This document shows positions 5,767 through 12,421 of a stretch of 12,421 nt of DNA, one piece after another. The translations under genes and the position numbers were made by a program. Each line of letters opens with the position of its first letter. Positions within the stretch are counted from its first letter, which is position 1. Where the stretch lies: positions 1 to 12,421 of the forward strand of contig CABVBV010000055.1 in the NCBI GenBank assembly GCA_902496595.1. The letters run 5' to 3'. This DNA is from an uncultured Eubacteriales bacterium. Lineage in GTDB: Bacteria > Bacillota > Clostridia > Oscillospirales > Oscillospiraceae. Under the pieces are notes generated by a model, which was not told where the DNA came from, made no database searches, and worked only from the letters and a program-made list of their open reading frames with translations.

Positions 5767-7077
5767 ATGCCTCACAGAAGTCAAAAATGGTCAGCCGGGC
5801 TGATGAGCGCGGTCATATGGGGCTCAGGTCAGCTCTGGAACAGGCAGTACATAAAGGCGGCCTTCTTTTTCCTGGCGCAGGTGGGGCTTATCGTCTCGCT
5901 TCCGTCGATGATACACGGCCTTTGGGGCCTCATCACTCTGGGCGAGACAGAAATGATAATCGAAGGCTCCAAGGTCACTCCGGGCGACAACTCCATCATA
6001 CTGATGATACTCGGAATTGCCTGGGCGATCATAGCTGTTGTCTTTGTGCTGATCTACATAGGCTGTGTTTCAGACGCTGTCCGCGACCGGGGCAGGATAG
6101 AGCAGGGGCAGCACCTTCAGGGAACGAAGGAGTGGTTCCGCCGCTTCCGCGACCGTTCCTTCCCCTATGCCATGCTCATCCCCGCCGTCATACTCATTCT
6201 CCTCTTCGTCGTCGTCCCCATCCTCTTCGGCTTCCTCATCGCCTTCACGAACTACTCGGCCCCACACTATTTGCCGCCGCGCAGTCTGGTGGATTGGGTC
6301 GGCTTTTCGAACTTTGCGGATATGTTCCGGCTGCCCATGTGGAACGACACGTTCTGGGGCGTCCTGGGCTGGACACTGCTGTGGAGCGTTGTGTCCACGC
6401 TCAGCTGCTATTTCGGCGGGCTGGGCATGGCCTGCCTTGTGAACAGCCGCCGCGTGAAATTCCGCAAATTCTGGCGCACCATCTACATACTGCCCTGGGC
6501 CATACCCGGGCTCATCTCCCTGCTCATCTTCCGCAACATGTTCAACGGCCAGTTTGGCCCCATCAACACCTTCCTGCGCTCTGCGGGGATCATATCTCAG
6601 AACATACCCTGGCTCTCTGACGCGACGCTGGCCAAGCTGGTCATCTTCGTCGTCAACTTCTGGCTGGGTTTCCCATACTTCATGACCATGATGTCCGGCG
6701 TCATGACCAGCATCTCGCCGGAGCTGCTGGAGGCCGCGAGGATAGACGGCGCTTCGCCAAGACAGGAGTTCCGCCGCATCACGCTGCCGCTCGTGCTCTA
6801 TTCAACCGCGCCGCTGCTCATCATGTCCTTCGCCACTAACTTCAACAACTTCAACGTCATCTACTTCCTGACGGACGGCAACCCGATAAACCCGAGCTAC
6901 AAGTTTGCGGGCTCGACAGATATCCTCATAACCTGGATATACAAGCTCACAAAGGACAACCGCCAGTTCCAGATGGCGGCAGTCATGTCCATACTTGTCT
7001 TTGTGGTCATCGCCACCATATCCACCTGGAACTTCCTGCGCACCAAGTCTTTCAAAGAGGAGGACATGATGGGATGA
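5767..7077 (+). CDS. Maltodextrin ABC transporter permease, MalF-like
   Basis: A 436-residue integral membrane protein, one of two permease subunits that form the maltodextrin channel. An N-terminal extension with about two membrane segments (roughly 31-50 and 77-100), opening with SAVIWGSGQLWNRQYIKAAF, precedes the conserved permease core, which begins with the segment near 134-160. This extended N-terminus is usual for MalF proteins of Firmicutes. The ATPase-contact EAA loop reads EAARIDGASPRQEFRRITLP at 322-341. About eight membrane segments can be counted by eye. The start is set by AAAGGAG at 5754-5760. Its last codons overlap the next gene by four bases (ATGA), showing translational coupling between the two permease subunits. 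No ATP-binding subunit is encoded nearby, so it must pair with an ATPase made elsewhere, as with the shared MsmX-type ATPases known in Firmicutes. Confidence 0.93.
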   Translation: MPHRSQKWSAGLMSAVIWGSGQLWNRQYIKAAFFFLAQVGLIVSLPSMIHGLWGLITLGETEMIIEGSKVTPGDNSIILMILGIAWAIIAVVFVLIYIGCVSDAVRDRGRIEQGQHLQGTKEWFRRFRDRSFPYAMLIPAVILILLFVVVPILFGFLIAFTNYSAPHYLPPRSLVDWVGFSNFADMFRLPMWNDTFWGVLGWTLLWSVVSTLSCYFGGLGMACLVNSRRVKFRKFWRTIYILPWAIPGLISLLIFRNMFNGQFGPINTFLRSAGIISQNIPWLSDATLAKLVIFVVNFWLGFPYFMTMMSGVMTSISPELLEAARIDGASPRQEFRRITLPLVLYSTAPLLIMSFATNFNNFNVIYFLTDGNPINPSYKFAGSTDILITWIYKLTKDNRQFQMAAVMSILVFVVIATISTWNFLRTKSFKEEDMMG

Positions 7078-7946
7078 GCAACTCAGCTTCAAATCTGCCC
7101 GCAAGGCGCAAAAAGTTTAGTGCCCGGGACATATTCGCCACCTTCGGCGTCTACGCGCTGCTCATTTTCATGGCTCTGCTCGTCCTGACGCCCATCGTCT
7201 GGATAATAGGCGCATCCTTCAACCCCATGAGCAGCCTGCTCTCGGCCACGGCCTTCCCGGAAAATCCGACAGTGCTTCACTATGTCAAGCTCATCAAGGA
7301 GACAAAGTTCGTCTACTGGTACGCCAACACGCTGAAAATAGCCCTCATAAACATGGCCATCTCCGTCGTGCTCACGTCCATGACCTCGTATGTATTCTCG
7401 CGCTTCCGCTTCAAGGGCAAGCGGGCGGGGCTGCTGTCGATACTCATATTGCAGATGTTCCCCAGCTTCATGGGTATGATGGCTACCTACAACATACTCT
7501 GGCAGCTCAACCTGCTGGATACGCACTTTGGCCTCATCCTCACCTACGCCGCCGGGCAGGTGCCCTACAACACCTGGCTTGTCAAGGGCTACCTTTCCAA
7601 CATACCGCGCAGCCTCGACGAGGCGGCAAAGCTCGACGGGGCCTCCAACCTGCGCATCTTCACGCAGATAGTGCTGCCGCTCATGAAACCCATTCTCATC
7701 TTCGTCGCTCTCTCGCAGTTTATAACCCCGTGGATGGACTTCATCTTCCCGCGCATGATACTCTCCAGCCCGGAGAAAAAGACCCTCGCCATCGGCCTTT
7801 ACGACATGATAAACGCCAACACCAACAACAACTTCACCACTTTCGCCGCCGGCGCGATACTCGTCGCTGTACCCATAACCATCCTCTACGTCTGCCTGCA
7901 GAAGTACCTCATCCAAGGTGTCACCGCGGGCGCCAACAAGTCCTGA
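7074..7946 (+). CDS. Maltodextrin ABC transporter permease, MalG-like
   Basis: A 290-residue permease with about six membrane segments, the usual size for MalG. After a short basic N-terminus (residues 10-18), the first segment runs about 22-45. The EAA loop that docks on the ATPase is EAAKLDGASNLRIFTQIVLP, starting at 183. The C-terminus (LQKYLIQGVTAGANKS) matches the conserved end of MalG-type proteins. Its ATG overlaps the stop of the MalF-like gene, so the two subunits should be made in equal amounts and form a heterodimer. The GH31 gene begins one base after its stop codon, placing uptake and intracellular breakdown in one transcript. Its closest role is maltose/maltodextrin import; other oligosaccharide specificities are possible, since the permease sequence alone does not decide substrate. 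Confidence 0.93.
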   Translation: MSNSASNLPARRKKFSARDIFATFGVYALLIFMALLVLTPIVWIIGASFNPMSSLLSATAFPENPTVLHYVKLIKETKFVYWYANTLKIALINMAISVVLTSMTSYVFSRFRFKGKRAGLLSILILQMFPSFMGMMATYNILWQLNLLDTHFGLILTYAAGQVPYNTWLVKGYLSNIPRSLDEAAKLDGASNLRIFTQIVLPLMKPILIFVALSQFITPWMDFIFPRMILSSPEKKTLAIGLYDMINANTNNNFTTFAAGAILVAVPITILYVCLQKYLIQGVTAGANKS

Positions 7947-7947
7947 A

Positions 7948-9882
7948 ATGGAATACCGCTTTGGAAACTGCCGCGTGAGTGTCCTCACCGAGCGACTGCT
8001 GCGCCTTGAATACGACGAGAGCCGCGTCTTTGAGGACAGGCCGAGCCAGTTTGCGCTTGACCGCCACTTCCCGGAGCCCTGTTGCAGCGCAAAGCTCCGG
8101 GGCGGCAGCCTCGAACTGCGCTCCGAGGGCTGCCGGGTCATCATCGGCGGCGGGCTGGAGCTGGAGACGTTTACAGACGGCCTGAGCTGGCGCAGCGGGC
8201 AGAAGCTGCACTATCTCGGCGGCACGGCCCGGACGCTGGACAACGCCGACGGGGCCATAGGACTCGAGCCCGGCATCTTCTCAAGGGAAGGCGTCGGGCT
8301 CCTTTCGGACGACGGTCTGCTCTTCGGCGCGGACGGCGAGCTCCAGCCGAGGCGGCCGGGGACGCGGGATCTATATCTGTTCCTGTACGGCAGGCAGTTT
8401 GAGCGCGGCCTACGAGATTTTTACCGCCTCAGCGGCCGTCCACCGCTTCTTCCCCGCTTCGCCCTCGGCAACTGGTGGAGCCGCTTCTGGCCTTATACAA
8501 CGGAGGAATACCTTGAGCTCATGGAGCGCTTTGCCGCCGAGGGAACGCCCTTTTCCGTGGCCGTGCTGGATATGGACTGGCACCTCACTCGCGTGCCGGA
8601 GGGATACAGCGGCTGGACAGGTTACACCTGGAACCGGGAGCTCATCCCGGAGCCGGACAAGCTGCTGTCGCGTCTGCACGGGCAGGGCCTGCGCACCGCG
8701 TTGAACCTGCACCCGGCGGAGGGGGTGCAGCCCTTTGAGGAGCGCTACGGCGAAGTCGCAGAGTTTATGGGCGTCACCGGCGGCGAGACCATACCCTTCG
8801 ACCTCAACGACCTCCGCTTCCGGCGCGCCTATTTTGAGCTGCTGCTGCATCCGCTGGAGGACATGGGCGTGGACTTCTGGTGGATAGACTGGCAGCAGGG
8901 CACGCGCTCAACGGTAGAGGGCCTCGACCCGCTCTGGCTGCTCAACCACTGGCACTTTCTCGACGCCGCCCGCAGGGGGCGCAGGCCGCTCATCCTCTCG
9001 CGCTATGCCGGGGCAGGCTCGCACAGGTACCCCGTCGGCTTCTCCGGGGACACGATAGCGAGCTGGGCCTCTCTGGACTTCCAGCCGCGCTTCACCGCCG
9101 CCGCGGCGGACATAGGTTTCGGCTGGTGGAGCCATGACATAGGGGGGCATATGGGCGATGGGCTCAGGGACGAAGAGCTGGCCTGCCGCTGGCTGCAATT
9201 CGGCGTGTTCTCGCCCATCTGCCGTCTGCACAGCACCTGCATCCCGGACGCAGGCAAGGAGCCCTGGCGTTACTCCCCTGAGATCGCAGAGATAATGCGT
9301 CGCTTTCTCACCCTGCGGCACAGGCTGTTGCCCTATCTGCACTCCATGAACTGGCGCAGTCACCTTGAAGGTATACCGCTGGTCAGGCCGCTTTATCACG
9401 CATGGCCTGATCGTCCAGAAGCCTACGAGTATCCCAACGTGTATGAGTTCGGTTCGCAGCTGATAGTTGCCCCAGTGACCGCGCCCGGCGCTGGCGAGAA
9501 GCGCGCCGCCGAAGTACGTCTCTGGCTGCCCGATGGTCTGTGGTACGACTTTTTCACCGACGAAGTGTACGAGGGCGGACGCAGGCTCACACTGCGCTGT
9601 CCGCTCGAACGCATCCCCGTTTTCGTCCGTTCCGGAGGGATAGTCCCAATGCAGGAGCCGGACTGCACGGAAGATTTACCGGAGCGCGTAACTTTGCACG
9701 TTTGGCCAGGTCAAGGCCGCTTCAGGCTGTGCGAGGGTGAGGAGCTCTGCCTTGAAGCTGCAATATACCAGAACGAGTCAGGCGTATACATCAAAGCCCG
9801 GTCAAGCCCTCCGGGCAGGAAGTACATCATCATCCGGCATACGTCCGGGAAAACTGCGCTCAAATGTGAGGAGGGATATTGA
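7948..9882 (+). CDS. GH31 family glycosidase, probably an intracellular alpha-glucosidase
   Basis: A 645-residue GH31 enzyme without a signal peptide. An N-terminal beta-rich domain (about 1-170) is followed by the TIM barrel from about 178 (FALGNWWSRFWPYTTEEY). The nucleophile motif is WWIDWQQG with Asp314; most characterised members have W-x-D-M-N-E-like motifs instead. The acid/base is predicted as Asp368 in YPVGFSGD, and the WWSHDIGGHMGD segment (393-404) lines the active site. C-terminal beta domains follow from about 470. I chose the ATG at 7948, one base after the MalG-like stop, because family homology begins there; a GTG at 7918 would add ten residues overlapping the permease gene. 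Translation is likely coupled, as the ribosome binding site is weak. Together with the GH13_20 enzyme it would convert imported dextrins to glucose. Activity on alpha-1,4, alpha-1,6 or alpha-xylosidic bonds cannot be assigned from the sequence. Confidence 0.88.
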   Translation: MEYRFGNCRVSVLTERLLRLEYDESRVFEDRPSQFALDRHFPEPCCSAKLRGGSLELRSEGCRVIIGGGLELETFTDGLSWRSGQKLHYLGGTARTLDNADGAIGLEPGIFSREGVGLLSDDGLLFGADGELQPRRPGTRDLYLFLYGRQFERGLRDFYRLSGRPPLLPRFALGNWWSRFWPYTTEEYLELMERFAAEGTPFSVAVLDMDWHLTRVPEGYSGWTGYTWNRELIPEPDKLLSRLHGQGLRTALNLHPAEGVQPFEERYGEVAEFMGVTGGETIPFDLNDLRFRRAYFELLLHPLEDMGVDFWWIDWQQGTRSTVEGLDPLWLLNHWHFLDAARRGRRPLILSRYAGAGSHRYPVGFSGDTIASWASLDFQPRFTAAAADIGFGWWSHDIGGHMGDGLRDEELACRWLQFGVFSPICRLHSTCIPDAGKEPWRYSPEIAEIMRRFLTLRHRLLPYLHSMNWRSHLEGIPLVRPLYHAWPDRPEAYEYPNVYEFGSQLIVAPVTAPGAGEKRAAEVRLWLPDGLWYDFFTDEVYEGGRRLTLRCPLERIPVFVRSGGIVPMQEPDCTEDLPERVTLHVWPGQGRFRLCEGEELCLEAAIYQNESGVYIKARSSPPGRKYIIIRHTSGKTALKCEEGY

Positions 9883-9924
9883 AAACCATAACAGGATAAC
9901 CCTTGATCGCAGATGGGAAATGTC

Positions 9925-12195
9925 ATGAAAGGCAAGCTGCCGGAAATGAGAACCATGAAAGAGAAAAAACTCATTCTATCTCTGCTGCTATCCCTGCTTC
10001 TTATCACCGCGCTGCTCCTTACACCCGCTGGCGCACAGGGCTTTAACACCGAGCTATTATCTGTTACACAGAGCACTATTACCGACGACTACCTCGGACC
10101 TGTCACACCGAAGGATGTAATCTATCAAATAATAACTGACCGTTTCTACGACGGCGACCCGACCAACAACATTCCAGCAGGCTTTGACCCGGACCTGTTT
10201 GACGGCACCGGTACCGACATCCGACTCTATCAGGGCGGCGACTGGCAAGGCATAATCGACCAGATACCCTATCTTAAGAGCATGGGCATAACCGCGGTCT
10301 GGATCTCCGCGCCCTATGCCAACCGCGACCAGGCGACCCATGACGGATGGACAAGCTACCACGGCTATCATGCCAGGAACTACTTCACGACCAATAAGCA
10401 CTTCGGTACGATGGCTGAGTTCGACGAACTCCAGCAGGAGCTGACGGACGCCGGTATAAAGCTGGTCATCGACTTCGTGACCAATCACTCAAGCGACAGC
10501 CGCTACGACGGCAAGATATATGAGCCCGACAGAAACTCTGCCGGCGAGTTTGTCTTTGACTCCGCCGGTGAGCCGGTTGACTACAACAACGACGGCACAA
10601 CAGAAAACCTCGTGGCCGACCCCAACAATGACACGAACGGTTGGTTCCACCACCTCGGCGATCGTGGCACGGACAACTCCACCTTTGGCTATCGCTTCAA
10701 GGAGCTGGCCTATCTCGCTGACTATTCCCAAGAAAATGCCGCCGTGGCAGAATATATGGAAGATGCGCTCAACTTCTGGGCAGAGAAAGGCATCAGCGGC
10801 ATCCGCCACGATGCTACGCTCCATATGAACCCGGCTTTTGTCAAGAATGCAAAAGATGCTGTTGACTCCGAGAATGCGCCGATAACCCACTTTGGCGAGT
10901 TCTTCATAGGCAGGCCGGACAGCAAATACAGCGAGTACGCCAGTTTCCCGGACAGGACGGGCGTCACCAATCTGGACTTTGAATTCTACAACTCTGTAAA
11001 CCAGACCTTCGGCAATTTCTCGCAGTCCATGGCAGACTTTGCGAATATGCTCGAATACACTGACGACGACTATACATACGAGAATCAGTTCGTCACCTTC
11101 ATCGACAACCACGACGTCACCAGGTTCAGATACGTGCAGTCGAACGACAAGCCCTTCCACGCCGCCATCGCCGCGCTGCTTACGTGCAGAGGCACTCCCA
11201 ACATATACTACGGCACCGAGCAATACCTGAGTGCTCCCGACAGCGGAGCAGGTCGCATTTACATGGGCGTAGTCTCCGATTTCGAGTCTACGACCGCCAC
11301 ACAGCTCATAAAAGCGTTGTCTGATCTTCGGCAGGAAAATGACGCGCTGGCCTACGGCACGACTGACATCCTGTATTCCTCAAACGACGTGGTGGTCTAC
11401 TCCAGGCAGCTTTACTCCAAGCAGGTGATAGTTGCAATAAACCGTCAGCCCGACCAGAGCTTTACCGTACCCGCGCTCAACACCACGCTGCCCAATGGCA
11501 CTTACAACGATGTACTTAACGGCTTGCTGTACGGCGAGAGCGCGACTGTCAGCTCCGGCAGCCTCCAGAGCTTCACTCTCGGCGGCGGCGAGGTCTGCGT
11601 GTGGTCGTATAACCCCGACCTCGGCACCGACACTCCCAGAATAGGCAACGTTATCTCGACCATGGGGCGAGCTGGTAATACCGTATACATTTACGGCACA
11701 GGTCTTGGTGGGACACCAACAGTCAAATTCGGTGACGCGACAGCCACTGTAGTTTCTGCTTCCGATGAAATGATAGAGGCCATCGTTCCCGCCAATGCCG
11801 CCGTCGGTGAGAACACGATAACCGTGACCAAAGGTTCGAGCGTGAGCAACGGCTTCACCTACACCGTGCTCTCAGGCGACCCGAACCAGGTCATTTTCCA
11901 CGTGAACGCCAACACGAACTACGGCGAGACCATCCACGTCGTCGGCTCCATCCCCGAGCTTGGGAGCTGGGACACGGACAAATGCACCGAGGCCATGATG
12001 TGCCCGAACTATCCTGAGTGGTTCCTGCACGTCAGCGTACCCGCGGACACAACTTTCTCGTTCAAATTCATTAAGAAGGATGCAAACGGAAATGTTACCT
12101 GGGAAAGTTGCGAGAACAGGGTCATCACCTCCTCCAGCAGCCCGGCCGGCACCATTGATACGCCGGTATACACCTGGGGAGTAAATTACACTTGA
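9925..12195 (+). CDS. Secreted CGTase-like alpha-amylase (GH13) with IPT/TIG and CBM20 domains
   Basis: A 756-residue exported starch-degrading enzyme with cyclodextrin glucanotransferase domain order. A signal peptide (hydrophobic core about 17-34, cleavage near AQG at 37-39) is followed by the GH13 A/B domains, a C domain (to about 565), an IPT/TIG domain (about 571-660) and a CBM20 starch-binding domain (about 665-752, with tryptophans in LGSWD and VTWES). Catalytic residues are Asp296 in GIRHD, Glu325 in GEFF and Asp397 in DNHD, with DFVTNH at 183-188. The aromatic residue that CGTases keep four residues before the LAD aspartate is Ala262, and the Lys of DAVKH is Leu299, so hydrolysis is likelier than cyclisation. 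Start choice is uncertain: the ATG at 9925 has GGGA six bases upstream, but ATGs at 9913, 9946 and 9955 are in frame, and 9955 gives a compact signal peptide. It is the last gene before the terminator and has no cell-wall anchor, so it should be released. Confidence 0.9.
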   Translation: MKGKLPEMRTMKEKKLILSLLLSLLLITALLLTPAGAQGFNTELLSVTQSTITDDYLGPVTPKDVIYQIITDRFYDGDPTNNIPAGFDPDLFDGTGTDIRLYQGGDWQGIIDQIPYLKSMGITAVWISAPYANRDQATHDGWTSYHGYHARNYFTTNKHFGTMAEFDELQQELTDAGIKLVIDFVTNHSSDSRYDGKIYEPDRNSAGEFVFDSAGEPVDYNNDGTTENLVADPNNDTNGWFHHLGDRGTDNSTFGYRFKELAYLADYSQENAAVAEYMEDALNFWAEKGISGIRHDATLHMNPAFVKNAKDAVDSENAPITHFGEFFIGRPDSKYSEYASFPDRTGVTNLDFEFYNSVNQTFGNFSQSMADFANMLEYTDDDYTYENQFVTFIDNHDVTRFRYVQSNDKPFHAAIAALLTCRGTPNIYYGTEQYLSAPDSGAGRIYMGVVSDFESTTATQLIKALSDLRQENDALAYGTTDILYSSNDVVVYSRQLYSKQVIVAINRQPDQSFTVPALNTTLPNGTYNDVLNGLLYGESATVSSGSLQSFTLGGGEVCVWSYNPDLGTDTPRIGNVISTMGRAGNTVYIYGTGLGGTPTVKFGDATATVVSASDEMIEAIVPANAAVGENTITVTKGSSVSNGFTYTVLSGDPNQVIFHVNANTNYGETIHVVGSIPELGSWDTDKCTEAMMCPNYPEWFLHVSVPADTTFSFKFIKKDANGNVTWESCENRVITSSSSPAGTIDTPVYTWGVNYT

Positions 12196-12203
12196 CCGAG
12201 CAA

Positions 12204-12250
12204 AACAGGGGTCAGAGTCTGCAAGCAGGCCCTGACCCCTGTTGTTTTTT
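12204..12250 (+). terminator. Intrinsic terminator after the amylase, possibly bidirectional
   Basis: AACAGGGGTCAG (12204-12215) pairs perfectly with 12232-12243, a 12-bp stem with a 16-base loop, followed by GTTTTTT (12244-12250). It lies 9 bases after the amylase stop. The left flank carries AAAA (12202-12205), so it may also stop the convergent gene, though with a poorer U-tract. Confidence 0.9.
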
Positions 12251-12421
12251 ACGCCTCGCTATACTCCATATCCGTCTCAGCGCTTTCCAGCAGCTCGTCG
12301 AGCGTGAGCTGCTGGGAGAGCCAGTCGGGCTCCTTTTCCTTCGGCACGATGACCGGCATGCGGTCGTGGATGAAGCTGATGCCGTCGGCGGCTTTGCGCG
12401 TGAGGATGGTGAAGCGCGGCA
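12249..12421 (-). CDS. SOS response-associated peptidase (SRAP/YedK/HMCES family), C-terminal part only
   Basis: Reading the minus strand from the right edge gives 56 residues ending in a TAA whose bases overlap the terminator T-run. The fragment starts PRFTILTRKAADGI and contains FIHDRMPVIVP, the conserved His-x-Arg-Met-Pro segment of SRAP proteins, whose histidine (codon 12366-12368) corresponds to an active-site histidine in YedK. SRAP proteins bind abasic sites in single-stranded DNA through an N-terminal cysteine and form a protective crosslink; that N-terminus is beyond this window. The acidic tail (LESAETDMEYSEA) is not diagnostic. It converges on the amylase gene and has no evident link to starch use. 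SRAP genes occur in chromosomes and in mobile elements alike, so it does not settle whether the right side is element or host. Confidence 0.82.
   Translation of the reverse strand, partial: PRFTILTRKAADGISFIHDRMPVIVPKEKEPDWLSQQLTLDELLESAETDMEYSEA

Noticed and set aside
5787..6620. A 277-residue plus-strand frame inside the MalF-like gene, and another at 8082-8402 inside the GH31 gene
   Set aside because: They are out-of-frame shadows of genes with recognisable domains and are rich in His, Arg and Pro, as expected from frame-shifted GC-rich sequence.
1..12421. CRISPR arrays, tRNA or rRNA genes, riboswitches, insertion-sequence ends and toxin-antitoxin pairs
   Set aside because: I looked for regular repeats, transposase motifs and paired small genes and saw nothing convincing; gaps between genes are short and accounted for above.

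Overview
The window looks like chromosomal or integrated-element DNA from a GC-rich Clostridia-type Firmicute, possibly a gut Oscillospiraceae-like organism. This rests on the Gram-positive lipobox on the binding protein, a MalEFG transporter with no ATPase gene beside it, a TTG start, and conjugative-element genes of the Tn1549/CTn type. No rRNA or other taxonomic marker is present, so the lineage is inference.

Layout. (1) Positions 1-1382 hold the edge of an integrative conjugative element: the end of a small membrane protein resembling the CD1845 family, then a relaxase. The relaxase looks damaged. Its expected start codon reads ATA, an internal block seems to be missing, and its tail diverges. 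(2) Positions 1383-1563 are AT-rich and hold a promoter, an 11-bp inverted repeat and a LacI-type operator. (3) Positions 1564-4295 encode a LacI-family regulator and a neopullulanase/cyclomaltodextrinase (GH13_20 type). (4) Positions 4296-4390 hold a second copy of the operator core, inverted. (5) Positions 4391-12195 form a run of five genes in one direction: a maltodextrin-binding lipoprotein, two permeases, a GH31 glycosidase and a secreted CGTase-like amylase with a CBM20 starch-binding domain. A strong hairpin separates the binding protein from the permeases. (6) An intrinsic terminator at 12204-12250 separates this run from a convergent, partial SRAP/YedK-type gene at the right edge.

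How the genes work together. The secreted amylase cuts starch outside the cell. The lipoprotein captures maltodextrins, and MalF/MalG-like permeases import them using an ATPase encoded elsewhere. The cytoplasmic GH13_20 and GH31 enzymes then degrade the oligosaccharides to glucose and maltose. The LacI regulator probably represses both its own transcript and the transporter transcript through two sites that share an identical 14-bp core in opposite orientations.

I did not find a wholly new system. The most informative points are the paired operators, the degraded relaxase beside a carbohydrate locus, the unusual GH31 nucleophile motif, and a CGTase-architecture enzyme that lacks the residues associated with cyclisation. 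No stretch over 300 bases lacks a gene.
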